A stretch of 20,756 nucleotides of DNA from Zygnema cylindricum (lineage: Eukaryota > Streptophyta > Zygnematophyceae > Zygnematales > Zygnemataceae): contig JBBHKE010002407.1 in the NCBI GenBank assembly GCA_037447655.1, positions 1 to 20,756 on the forward strand, read 5' to 3'. Positions 8,148 through 16,370 of this stretch are shown in pieces. The notes under the pieces were generated by a model. The model saw only the letters and a list, made by a program, of their open reading frames with translations, ran no database searches and was not told the origin of the DNA. Numbering within the stretch: the first letter of the stretch is position 1; the number at the start of each line of letters is the position of its first letter. A program made the position numbers and the translations under genes.

Positions 8148-8808
8148 GTTTTCAAAAATTGTACATTTGAAGTACAGATTAGTACAAGTTATGTACCTTT
8201 GAGTTCAGATTTGACGGTCAATCCATCGAAAAACTTTGACAAGCGAAATATTGTAACGACGGTTTAAAAAATTGTCCCACTTGCGAACGTCGACAGTCAT
8301 AAACAAAAAACAGTTCACACGACCAGCCAAAGTTTACAGGTAACAAAACAGCGGCAACCGCATGTAAATAAAATGGTTGCGAGCAGGTAGTTTCTCACTT
8401 CACGTGACCTCCACTGTGCGAGCACATAATGACATTAACTTAGCCGCAAAAATGGAATGCAATCGCAAAGCGTTAAGCTGAACTTAGGGTGACGTTCCAT
8501 CAAACGAAAGTGGGGTAGTTTACAAAAATCCGCGACTAGCTGTACCAAACCATACTGCTTATTTTGTTTTTATACAAAAAACAACATTACAAAGGATCTT
8601 GGCGATTCTCTTCAAAGGTGTTGGAGGTAATACTGACCGTCGGATGTTCATCTGCGAGGTGTTCGCTTCAATTTCCCCTGTAACTTTCAACCCAACTCGA
8701 GGAGGTGGGTTGGCAAACACAAAAAAAAAAAACGGTGACACGCTGGAGGAATAAGCTACATGTCATGATGCAAAACCAACGAAAAATCTTAAGATTTGCA
8801 CATGACAC
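8148..8808. other. Spacer between the last MITE and the copia array
   Basis: No gene recognised. It includes an A12 run near 8719 and a 14-bp perfect palindrome AAATCTTAAGATTT at 8784-8797, just before the first LTR. It does not resemble the 3' internal end of the copia element, so the array truly begins with LTR1 here. Confidence 0.5.
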
Positions 8809-8989
8809 TGTTGAAATTACTAAATCTATGAAGTATTTTCCAAGTTTGAATAGCTGAGTAGAAAAAAAAAGGAAAAAGCGTAGGCAGTCTGCCTCCACCA
8901 CTTTCCTCTCCCCTATACTTGTTGTAGTCACTGACGAAGAGAGAGAGTAGTGGAGCCATGGCTGCCTTAGCTCCATTAGGCAGGACTAA

Positions 8990-9024
8990 AGAGTGACTTA
9001 AGTCACTCTCAACAAAAGGTTGAG
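8990..9024. repeat. LTR1 20-bp perfect palindrome plus adjacent hairpin
   Basis: AGAGTGACTTAAGTCACTCT (8990-9009) is a perfect palindrome. Overlapping its end, CTCAAC-AAAAG-GTTGAG (9008-9024) forms a 6-bp stem with a 5-nt loop. The same block recurs in LTR2 (one change in the palindrome, 14234-14253) and LTR3 (perfect, 19549-19568), and the second hairpin is identical in all three. It is among the best conserved parts of otherwise diverged LTRs. Confidence 0.8.
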
Positions 9025-9100
9025 TTCGACAGGACTCGAACCTCCGACTAGCAGAGCGAGGCGTAGGCCTCAACTTTAATCAGTCTGTCGTTAAAGCTCG
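9018..9100 (-). other. Antisense tRNA-like block in LTR1 (relic)
   Basis: On the minus strand the block contains GGTTCGAGTCC (9032-9042 complement), an exact match to the Pol III B-box/T-arm consensus. It is preceded by AGTCGGAG, like a tRNA variable loop and T-stem, and an upstream D-arm-like CGAC/GTTG pair can be drawn. Acceptor-like ends GAGCTTT and CGAACTC can pair at about five of seven positions. No normal 7-nt anticodon loop can be drawn, so it is not a functional tRNA gene. LTR2 (14262-14346) keeps the B-box-like AGTTCGAGTCC plus GGTAGAGC; LTR3 (19578-19660) has a weakened B-box. It is probably a tRNA-derived relic in the LTR. Confidence 0.45.
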
Positions 9101-9347
9101 ATACATTACATGGGGTGTGATTTCTATTTAAACTGTGTTCAGATCTTTAATTCGATTAACGAGAATATGAACGAAGGGACATAGAACTGTTAATATACAC
9201 TGCGAACATGATTTTGCACGAAACAAATGAATAGAACATTTGCTTTAATGGCTAACATTTAATCTTGGTTTTTATCTAACGGCGCGTATCACCGCCAAGA
9301 CCCCAAAATAGTCACTTTGGCGTTTTGCGACATGACATGACCAAATG

Positions 9348-9355
9348 CCACGTGG
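9348..9355. promoter_or_regulatory. G-box in LTR1
   Basis: CCACGTGG contains the CACGTG core bound by plant bZIP and bHLH factors. It is kept in LTR3 (19909-19914) and lost by one change in LTR2 (CACGTA, 14591-14596). It lies about 240 bp upstream of the TATA box, a plausible U3 enhancer position; function is inferred. Confidence 0.5.
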
Positions 9356-9590
9356 AGAGATAACATTTGGTCGCGGGAATTCCGACGAACATAAGGACAA
9401 GTAAAATATAGACACTTGTCCACTTAATGGCCTTGTGGTACACCGACCGTACAGAAATTACATTGGCAGTAGTACTTTTTTGTAGTGTACATTTATCTGA
9501 TTGGTTCGTACTGCAGTAGATAGAGGATGTTAGAAAGAATTAGGACTTAGCATTTTTTGGTAGATAGTCACCTCTCTCCTTGAGAGTTTG

Positions 9591-9597
9591 TATAAAT
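9591..9597 (+). promoter_or_regulatory. TATA box in LTR1
   Basis: TATAAAT in the context GTTTGTATAAATTGGCAT, about 780 bp into the LTR, leaving roughly 100 bp for R and U5. It is intact in LTR3 (20152-20158) and mutated to TAAAAAT in LTR2. A second AT-rich candidate (TATTTAAA near 9125; TATATAAA in LTR2 near 14371) lies further upstream. Confidence 0.55.
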
Positions 9598-9662
9598 TGG
9601 CATCTTTGCCACCTCATAACATATCGGTTGGTTGGCCGTTTTAATTAGTTCTTTTTGCTACT

Positions 9663-9697
9663 GACTCAAGGGAGTCCATATTGCACATGGGTGCAAT
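9663..9697 (+). other. Two small hairpins downstream of the TATA box (R/U5)
   Basis: GACTC-AAGG-GAGTC (9663-9676) and ATTGCAC-ATGG-GTGCAAT (9680-9697) form 5-bp and 7-bp stems. In LTR2 the corresponding stems are ACTT-AAGG-AAGT (14906-14917) and ACTGCA-TAGGGG-TGCAGT (14922-14939), where C:G became T:A in the first stem and T:A became C:G in the second. In LTR3 the first stem is GGACT/AGTCC (20224-20239) and the second is weakened. The location in the presumed transcript leader suggests a structured RNA element. Confidence 0.5.
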
Positions 9698-9727
9698 CAT
9701 ATTGTCAACTTGTTTGCATGGGCAACA

Positions 9728-9818
9728 GTGGTTGTAATTGAAAGCGGGTTAGTTAAAAACTACGTAGATGCTTCCTGAATTCTCAAGTCCAATGGAGGAT
9801 ATATAATTGAAAGTTGTA
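9728..9818 (+). other. Unit 1 leader with unclear primer-binding site
   Basis: The segment between LTR1 and gag begins GTGGTTGTAATTGAAAGCGG. A copia primer-binding site would normally start here; TGGT matches the start of the initiator-Met type (TGGTATCAGAGC), but the remainder does not fit without gaps. It corresponds to 14970-15047 in unit 2 and 20290-20371 after LTR3. Confidence 0.5.
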
Positions 9819-10730
9819 GGCCCACCCTCTAGGGTACCCATCTTCAATGAATCTGGTTTCATCTACTACAAAGCCATGATGACAAGGGCTTTGTGTGAAA
9901 AACGATAGTGGGGTATTGTCAGTGGACAATGGGACGGCAGTGTGTTTGAAAAGGGGAAAGAGAAGGAGACACCTCTAGCTCATATTGCCACGGCACCCAG
10001 AGCAGCGGCCGCAAAGACAGCGGAGAACGATACCCAACTGTGGGAAGACACTAACATGGCTGCCAAAAACTTCATTCTGAGACACCTCACTAAAACTTTG
10101 GCAACTCCCCATCTTCACGTTTACAAGGCCGAGGAGTTATGGGTGAGTTTGGTGGATATCTATAGAGCTATTACGACTTAGGAGCTGGAGTTGGCCGAAC
10201 AAAAGTTGGGAAATTATACTTACAAAAGGGGAAAGATGTTAGACTACTGCAATGATCTCTCTTGTTTGTATATGGAGATGGAGAGTGCCGGGTGGAAAGG
10301 TACAATGAAGACGAAAGTTAACACTCTCATCATGAAGCCACCCGACGAGTATAAAAACATAGTGTACCGAGTACAAGAAATGACTAAGAGTTCATGGAAA
10401 TAGAATACATTGGTCCGGATGGTACTGGTGCAGGTAAACAAAATTGAGATTAGGAGAGGGGGAAAGAGCATCCAAGCGCTAGCAACAACAAACCGGTGGG
10501 GCAAGGATCCAAAGAAACAATACAAGGGAGAGAGTGATCAGTCTGGAGGACCGAGGCCCCCTAAGAATCTTTGTCACTTTTGCAAAAAACAGAGACACGT
10601 TATAGCGGATTGTGTCAAGTTGCAAAAGCTGAGGCTCCAAGAGAACCTTGGAGGGGGTTCTTGCGAAAGGAAGATGAAGGCACTTGTGGTCACAAAAGTG
10701 AAAGGAGAAACCGAGGACAAGTCCTTTTAG
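9819..10730 (+). pseudogene. gag: Copia gag remnant, unit 1
   Basis: Gag packages the element RNA into cytoplasmic virus-like particles. The N-terminal stretch matches the copia gag pattern of a short Pro/Phe/Asn lead followed by Tyr-Tyr-Lys (the usual Y-W-K/E site). The C-terminal zinc knuckle at 10572-10613, CHFCKKQRHVIADC, has intact CX2CX4HX4C spacing for RNA binding. The start codon has decayed (GTAG where unit 2 has ATGG). One reading frame runs throughout, interrupted by stops at 9906, 10179, 10401 and 10728. Relative to unit 2 it lacks about 85 bp near 9928, a region in which unit 2 carries extra sequence; which copy is ancestral is not certain. Confidence 0.8.
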
Positions 10731-11070
10731 GAAAAGGACGGGGAGCTTCTTCTTGACGAGAGTCTTGAGGAGGATGAGATCCTTAGCAAACAGAAGTGGG
10801 CCCTCAGAGCAATTTGAGAAGCTCCACAGGAAAGATGGATCATCAACTTGGGTGCATCCATGCATATGTGTCGTGATACGCATCTCTTTTCTAAGCTAAG
10901 ATAGACCCCTACTGTATAGAAAGAGTATGGGGATGTGAGAGTAGTTACTACAGATCTAGTGGGGTCGGTAGATCTGAAAGTCTTAGTGGAGGGTAAGACT
11001 TCTATACTCACTTTCTCAGATGTGCTCTATATTACTCAGCTGAGTAAAAATCTTGTCTTTACATCTGTGT
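10731..11070 (+). pseudogene. pro: Copia aspartic protease remnant, unit 1
   Basis: The protease would cleave the Gag-Pol polyprotein. An acidic linker precedes the domain. The active-site motif, normally D-S/T-G-A, reads WIINLGASMHMC at about 10836-10871: the catalytic Asp is replaced by Asn and the following Ser by Leu, so it would be inactive. Stops lie before it (TGA near 10815) and within it (TAG near 10902 and 10917). The rest of the fold, with GDVRVVTTDLVGSVDLKVLV and the following ILTFSDVLYI, is well preserved and in frame with gag. It continues without a break into the pre-integrase region. Confidence 0.8.
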
Positions 11071-12040
11071 TAGATGACAAAGAGTTTGACAACTTCACTA
11101 GTGAGGGAGTCTTTACAGCTAAGAAAGGGGATGAAGTCTATTTCACAGTAGATAAGGGTAGCCAAGGAATGTTTAGGCTTAACCTTAGTAATGAAAAGAA
11201 AAATGCTTATTATGTTGGTATTCCAAAGTTGATGATTTGGCATAAGCGGTTGGGGCATGTGCATTTTGATAGGATGAGGGAAATGAGAAGCTTGGTGTAT
11301 TAGAAGGCATTTAGTTTGTAGATAATGAAATGGTAGATGATTGTAGTGACTGTGCTCAAGGTAAGGCTCACAGACTTCCTTTTCCCAAAGCCGCCACATA
11401 TAAAGGTGAGAAGTACTACATGTGGTCCACTTAGATATCTGGGGACTTGCAAAAGTACCTTCGGTCGGAGGGAAGAGGTTTATGTTGATAATAACTGATG
11501 ACTGGTCTAGATACTTTAGAGTCTACTTCCTAAAAACAAAGTCTGAATCTCCAACTTACTTCAAATCATAGTAAAGCCTGGAGTGAGAAGTTGCATGGAA
11601 CCCCCATTAAGAGAATAAGGACTAATAATGGGAGAGAATTTACCTATAACCCGTTGGAGGAATACTTGAGAGATGAGAGAGTTCACCACAAGAAAACTCC
11701 ACCATATCACCCGTATCAAAATCGGGTAGCTGAGAGGTTGAACTGAACGCTAAGAGATAGTGTATACAGTATGTTGGCTGGCAAGAAAATAGGGAAGAGA
11801 TTTTGGGCAGAAGCCATGAACTGTGCCAACTAAATTAAGAATAGAGTCCTTACCTCAACCGTAAAAGGAATAACACCTTATGAGAGATGTGTTAGAAGGA
11901 AACCATACATCTCCCACCTTAAAGTATGCGGTAACTAAGTTTACAGTCTTGATACGGATAAGAAGAACTTGAAAGTAGATGCTATGGGAAAACTTGATAC
12001 TTTGTAGGATATGATGAGGATGTCAAAAGAAATAGAGTCT
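11071..12040 (+). pseudogene. int: Copia integrase remnant, unit 1
   Basis: Integrase inserts the cDNA into host chromosomes. The GAG-pre-integrase segment is intact to the zinc-binding histidines (WHKRLGHVHFDRMREM, from 11238), then a single-base deletion near 11290 shifts the frame. The HHCC cysteines follow in the new frame (DCSDCAQGKAH near 11338). In the core, the second catalytic Asp is changed to Asn (RTNNGRE, codon at 11624), and the third acidic position is kept in NRVAERLN. Several stops interrupt the C-terminal part (for example near 11742 and 11832). It cannot encode an active enzyme. Confidence 0.8.
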
Positions 12041-12086
12041 ATGACTTAGCAAACAAGTCATCATTCTGGTCAAACATCTAGTTGTC

Positions 12087-13362
12087 ATGGATGAAGGGAA
12101 ATCATTTGACATCTTCAAATATACCAAGAAGATAAGAATCAGTATTGAGTCCGAAAGTGAGGAGAACTTGGTTTATTCCGAAAGGGAGATGAGTGACAAT
12201 CTGATTGCACGTTCAAGGGAGATCCAAGATACACGAGATCTACCAAAAACCTCACATATTCCTATGGACTTCGAGGAGACAGAAGAGGAGGAACGCGAAC
12301 CGACTTCCATGGATAGGAGAGCCGATGAGATAGTAAGGAGAAACCTAAGACTTCCCTCTATTCCAGCTTTGGATTTTGAGGGAGGGAGAAGAAGCAACAA
12401 AAATATACACGAAAAATATGCCGCTTATATGGTAACTATGCAATCTCACCCTAATGAGCCTCAAGCATACTCAAAGGCAATGAACAGTCCGGAGAAAGCT
12501 AGATGGATAAGAGCCATAAATGATAAGATAGCCTCCATCATGGAAGCAAATACTTGGGAACTAGGATCTGTCCTCCGAAAAGAAAACTAATTGGCTGTAA
12601 ATGGGTGTTTAAACTGAAACTGAATCCAAATAATACCATTGAAAGATATAAGGCTTGTTTCGTAGCCAAGGGGTTCACCCAAAAAGAGAGGATTGACAAT
12701 GAGGAGACTTCTTCTCCAATTGTTTGGTTCCCATCAGTAAGGATTCTCCTCAGTCTAGCTGTTGCGGAAGACATGGTAATACACCAGATGGATATTAAGG
12801 CATTCCTCAATGGGAGTTAGATGAAGAAATTTTCATGCGACAACCAGAAGCGTTTGTGGAGGAAGGAGAAGAGAGCAAAGTCTACAAGCTCACAAAATCC
12901 TTGTTTAGACTGAAGCAGGCTCCCCGACATTGGAATAAAAAACTAGATGAGTTGTTTACTGGTCTGGGATATATCATGAACAACACTGACTATTCTATCT
13001 ATATGTTCGAAGATGAGAATGGTGTGATTTTTATTGCAATATATGTGGATGATCCGTTGGTGTTAAGCAAGTCTTTGGAAAAAATCAATAAGCTAAAGAA
13101 AGATCTTAGAAGCAGATTTGACATGAAGGATTTAGGGGTGGCAAGATATATTTTGGAAATTCAAATGGAAAGAGATAGGGGGAAAAGGATCATTATACTT
13201 ACTCAGAAAAAAACAATATGTAATATGCTTAAGAAATTCTATATGCAAAAGGCAAAAAATTGTACCACTCCCATGGACTTGAAGAAAATAAGTGATGGGT
13301 GTGTAGAAGGAGTGATAATCTTAGATGATCAAATTAGTCTAGAAGAGAGAGAGAGTTTATGA
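12087..13362 (+). pseudogene. rt: Copia linker and reverse transcriptase remnant, unit 1
   Basis: A 167-codon open stretch (12087-12590) covers the acidic linker (ETEEEEREP) and the start of the domain, with ARWIRAINDKIASIMEANTW. A frameshift near 12560 leads to [19 protein letters not shown] and the first palm segment (HQMDIKAFLNG, where copia elements usually have D-V-K-T-A-F-L). A second shift near 12815 leads to the 175-codon stretch 12835-13362, which holds LKQAPRHWNKKLDE and the catalytic YVDD (13042-13053). These are diagnostic Ty1/copia reverse transcriptase motifs. The catalytic aspartates persist, but the domain is split over three frames. Confidence 0.85.
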
Positions 13363-14017
13363 AGTCTATGCCTTACAGGCAGGTTGTAGGATGTCTAATA
13401 TACTTTTAGAATTGTACTAAGTCGGACATAGCGACAAAAGTTGGAGTACTAAGTAGGAGTTTTAATGATCCTAGGAAGAGAGAATAGGAGGCTGCCAAGA
13501 GAGTCATGAGATATGTGGTGGGAACCAAAGAGTTATGGTTGCATTTGGGAGGGAAGCACATTGATATCACTACATGGAGTGATGCCAATTATGGGGATGC
13601 TCCTATGAGAAGATGCACTTCTGGGTATGTGTTGTATGTGGGGGAAGGTGCTTGCTGTTGGAGCAGCAAGCAACACAAGGTGGTTGCTCAGTCTACTATG
13701 GAGGCTTAGTATATGGCCTCTTGTTCTGTTGTGAAAGAATTGATGTGGGTTAAGTCCTTGTTGCAAGAACCGGGGTATATGAAGGAGGGAGTGCATGAAG
13801 TATTTTGTGATAATCAGGTTGCCATTGCAATTGCAGCCAATCCAAAACATCATTTCAAAGCTAAACATATGGACATAAGATTGAGCTTCGTGATAGAAAG
13901 AGTTGAAAAAAAAATGTGAATCTTTTATATAATTCCAATAAAGAAATGGTGGCTGACATGATGACCAAACCTGTGCCCTCCCCCAAGCTAAAATATTGTA
14001 GGGAAAAAAGTGGTTGA
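13363..14017 (+). pseudogene. rh: Copia RNase H remnant, unit 1
   Basis: RNase H degrades the RNA strand during reverse transcription. A 2-base expansion in a GA run near 13350 shifts the frame at the entry. The first catalytic Asp is present (WSDANYGDAP, codon at 13581). The Glu of the TMEAEY motif is a stop codon (TAG at 13707). The CDNQ Asp is kept (codon 13809). The terminal motif KHHFKAKHMDIRLSF is intact. An extra A near 13910 then shifts the final MVADMMTKP segment out of frame. Confidence 0.85.
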
Positions 14018-14040
14018 ACGAAAAGTTAAAAATAGACTAA

Positions 14041-14053
14041 AAAATAACGAGAG
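14041..14053 (+). other. Decayed polypurine tract before LTR2
   Basis: AAAATAACGAGAG lies directly before TGTTA. The unit 2 equivalent is the cleaner AAAATAAGGGGAG. Polypurine tracts prime plus-strand DNA synthesis and fix the LTR start. Confidence 0.7.
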
Positions 14054-14969
14054 TGTTAAAATTACTAGATTTATGAAGTATTTTTTACGTCTGAATAGCT
14101 AAGTACAAAAAGTAAGGAAAAATAGAGGCATTCTGTCTCCACCCCTTTCCTCTCCCCCATACTTATTGTAGTCATTGAAGGAGAGAAAGAGTAGTGGAGC
14201 CATGGCTGCCTCAGCTCCATTAGACAGGACTAAAGAGTGATTTAAGTCACTCTCAACAAAAGGTTGAGTCTGGTAGGACTCGAACTTGCAACCGACAGTG
14301 CGAAGCGTAGTAATCAGCTCTACCCGGTTTGTCGTTGATGTTTGATACATTACATGGGGTGTGATTAGTATATAAACAATGTTTAGATCTTGAATTTTTT
14401 TAACGGAAATATGAATGAAGGGACATAGAACTGTTAGTGTATTGTACGAACACGATTCCGCTTAAAACAAATAATCGGACATTTGTTTCAACGTTGACAT
14501 TGAATCGGGTCTTTTAATCAATGGCGCATATCACCGCTGAAATCCTTGAATGGTCACTTTGGCGTTTTCTTACGTGTCGTGACCTGGCGCCACGTAGAGA
14601 GATACCATTTGGCCTCGAGAATTTCGAGGAACATACGGACAAGTAAAATGTGGACACGCGTCCATTTAATGGCTTTGTGGTACACAGGCCGTACTGAGAG
14701 TACATCGGCAGTAGTACTTTTATGAACAGTACAGTTACCTGATTGGTTTGTACTGCAATAGATAGTAGTTGTGAGAGAGAATTAGGACTTAGCATTTTTT
14801 GGTAGATAGTCACCTTTCTCTTTGAGAGTTTGTAAAAATTGGCATCTTTGCCACCTCATGACCTATCGGCTAGTGGGCCGTTTTCAGTAATTCTTTTTGC
14901 TACACACTTAAGGAAGTCGATACTGCATAGGGGTGCAGTCAGATTGTCAACTTGTTTGCCTGGGCAACA
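14054..14969 (+). repeat. LTR2 (916 bp), shared by both units
   Basis: Begins TGTTAAAATTAC and ends GGGCAACA. It is homologous end to end with LTR1 and LTR3 and visibly closer to LTR1, including at its left end. The palindrome (14234-14253) has one mismatch, the G-box core is CACGTA and the TATA box reads TAAAAAT, so its promoter signals are the most damaged of the three. The antisense tRNA-like block spans about 14262-14346. Confidence 0.85.
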
Positions 14970-15047
14970 GTGGTTGTAATTGAAAGTGGGTTAGTAAAAA
15001 ACTACCTATAGGCTTCCTTAATTCTCAAGTCTAATAGAGGACACATT
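14970..15047 (+). other. Unit 2 leader
   Basis: Begins GTGGTTGTAATTGAAAGTGG and runs to the gag start codon. It is homologous to 9728-9818. As in unit 1, the expected initiator-Met primer-binding site is not clearly present. Confidence 0.5.
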
Positions 15048-16010
15048 ATGGGCCCACCTTCTAGGGTGCCCACCTTCAATGGATTTGTGTTCATCTATTG
15101 GGAAGCCACGATGACAAGGTTTTTTTGTGAAAAACAATATTGGGGTATTATTAGTGGACAAGTGAAACGTCCACCTCAAAGAACCCCACCAGGGTTTGGT
15201 CGAGTAAGGTTTTTCTGCGGCGGCATCTTTTATAGCAGAGGAGGCATGATGGAGACAGCAGGGTATTTGAAAAGGGGAAAGAAATGGAGACACCTCTTAC
15301 TCCCATTGCTCCTCTTTCCATGTTATCCAAAGCAAGAATCTTGAAAACCGCGGAGAACGATACCCAAATGTGGGAAGACACCAACATGGTTGCTAAGATC
15401 TTCATTATGAGACACCTCACTCAGGCTTTGGCATTTCCCCATCTTCACGTTTACAAGGCTGAGGAGTTGTGGGTGAGTTTGATAGAGATCTATAGAGCTG
15501 GTACGATTCAGGAGCTCCAGTTGGCAGAGCAAAAGTTGTGAAATTATACTTACTAAGGGGGAAAGATGTTAGACTACTGTCATGATCTTTCTTGTTTGTA
15601 TATGGAGATGGAGAGTGCCGGATGGACAGGTACAATGAAAATGAAAGTTAAAACTCTCATCATGAAGTTACCCGACGAGTATGAGAATATAGTGTACAGA
15701 GTACGGGAAATGACTGATAGTTCATAGAAATGGAAATACAATGGTTCGCATGATACTTTTGCATAGGGGCCTTGGGACTAGGAGGAGGAAAGAGCAAGCT
15801 CTAGCCGCCAGAGGGGACAGGTGGAGACAGGACCCGAAAAAGCCATACCAAGGAGAAAGAGTTCAACCTGGAGGACCAAGGTCCCCGAAGGGCCTTTGTC
15901 ATTTTTGCAAAATGCCAGGATACCTAATTGCGGATTGTGTCGAGATGTTGTAGCCGAGGCTCTTAGAGAACCGAGGAGGGAGTTCTTAAAGAGGGAAATA
16001 AAAGGCATTT
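15048..16010 (+). pseudogene. gag: Copia gag remnant, unit 2
   Basis: ATG at 15048 opens MGPPSRVPTFNGFVFIYWEA, matching the copia gag N-terminus with its Tyr-Trp site, and fixes the family start codon. About 85 bp at 15168-15253, absent from unit 1, is followed by a frame change to the reading that holds WEDTNMVAKIFIMRHL and the helical MEMESAGW segment. Stops occur at about 15539, 15554, 15726 and 15951. The zinc knuckle (15897-15938) reads CHFCKMPGYLIADC: Tyr replaces the zinc-binding His, so it would probably not fold. The surroundings mirror unit 1. Confidence 0.8.
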
Positions 16011-16361
16011 GTGGTCAGCAAAGTAACAGAAGGAAACGAGAACAAGTCCTCTATGGAGGATGGGGATTTTTTTCTTGACGAGAGTCTTGAGGAGGATGAG
16101 ATCCATGGCAAACAGAAGGGTGCACTCGGAGCAATTCGGGAAGCTCCACAAGAAGGATGGATCATTGACTCCGGTGCATCCAGACATATGTGTCGTGATA
16201 AGCATCTCTTTTCTAAGCTAAGAAAGATCCCTAATGTAGAGAAAGAGTATGGGGATGGGAGAGTAGTTATTACAGATCTAGTGGGGTCGATAGATATGAA
16301 AGTCTTAGTGGAGGGTAAGACTTCTATACTCACTTTCTCAGATGTGCTCTTAGCTGAGTAA
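16011..16361 (+). pseudogene. pro: Copia aspartic protease remnant, unit 2
   Basis: A 116-codon open stretch holds the acidic linker and the protease. The active site WIIDSGASRHMC (from 16158; catalytic Asp codon at 16167) is intact, unlike unit 1. The domain reads on through YGDGRVVITDLVGSIDMK and LTFSDVL, then meets a TAA at 16359. Relative to unit 1, 18 bp are missing here, an in-frame deletion that removes part of the segment after DVL. After the stop the same frame resumes at 16371. Confidence 0.8.
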
Positions 16362-16370
16362 AATTTATTT

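Larger units (their letters stand above)
8809..9727 (+). repeat. LTR1 (919 bp)
   Basis: Begins TGTTGAAATTAC and ends GGGCAACA, giving the TGTTG/CAACA inverted termini typical of LTRs. It aligns over its full length with 14054-14969 and 19370-20289. Inside, in order, are a CT/GA-rich segment, a 20-bp palindrome (8990-9009), an antisense tRNA-like block (9018-9100), a G-box (9349-9354), a TATA box (9591-9597) and two small hairpins (9663-9697). The 5-bp left flank is GACAC; no matching right flank could be identified because the array is rearranged at its far end. Confidence 0.85.
8809..14969 (+). mobile_element. Ty1/copia LTR retrotransposon, unit 1 (degenerate)
   Basis: LTR1 (8809-9727), leader, gag-pol remnant (about 9819-14017), decayed polypurine tract, then LTR2 (14054-14969), all on the plus strand. 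The order protease, integrase, reverse transcriptase, RNase H defines Ty1/copia rather than gypsy. In-frame stops interrupt gag, protease and integrase. At least five frameshifts follow, near 11290 (integrase), near 12560 and 12815 (around reverse transcriptase), near 13350 (a GA-repeat slip) and near 13910 (poly-A). LTR1 and LTR2 are closer to each other than either is to LTR3, which supports reading them as the original pair of this unit. Confidence 0.85.

Noticed and set aside
8804-8808. GACAC as the 5-bp target duplication of the copia array
   Set aside because: No matching copy was found at the right edge; the outer flank of the inverted LTR begins GGAAT, so the pair cannot be established.
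8958-8996. Small ORF in LTR1 starting at a good ATG context (GAGCCATGGCT)
   Set aside because: About 12 codons, upstream of the proposed TATA box, and truncated by a stop in LTR3; not conserved as coding.
8668-9073. Minus-strand frames of 94-102 codons across the LTR1 boundary
   Set aside because: They cross from spacer into the LTR and the homologous positions of LTR2 and LTR3 do not keep them open in the same way; shadow frames.
9018-9100. Functional tRNA gene in the LTR
   Set aside because: No normal anticodon loop can be drawn, the acceptor stem is incomplete and the copies disagree in the anticodon region.
10479-10883. 134-codon minus-strand frame opposite gag/protease, and the similar 138-codon frame at 15986-16402
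   Set aside because: These are antisense shadows of the purine-rich polyprotein strand; the plus-strand domains explain the sequence.
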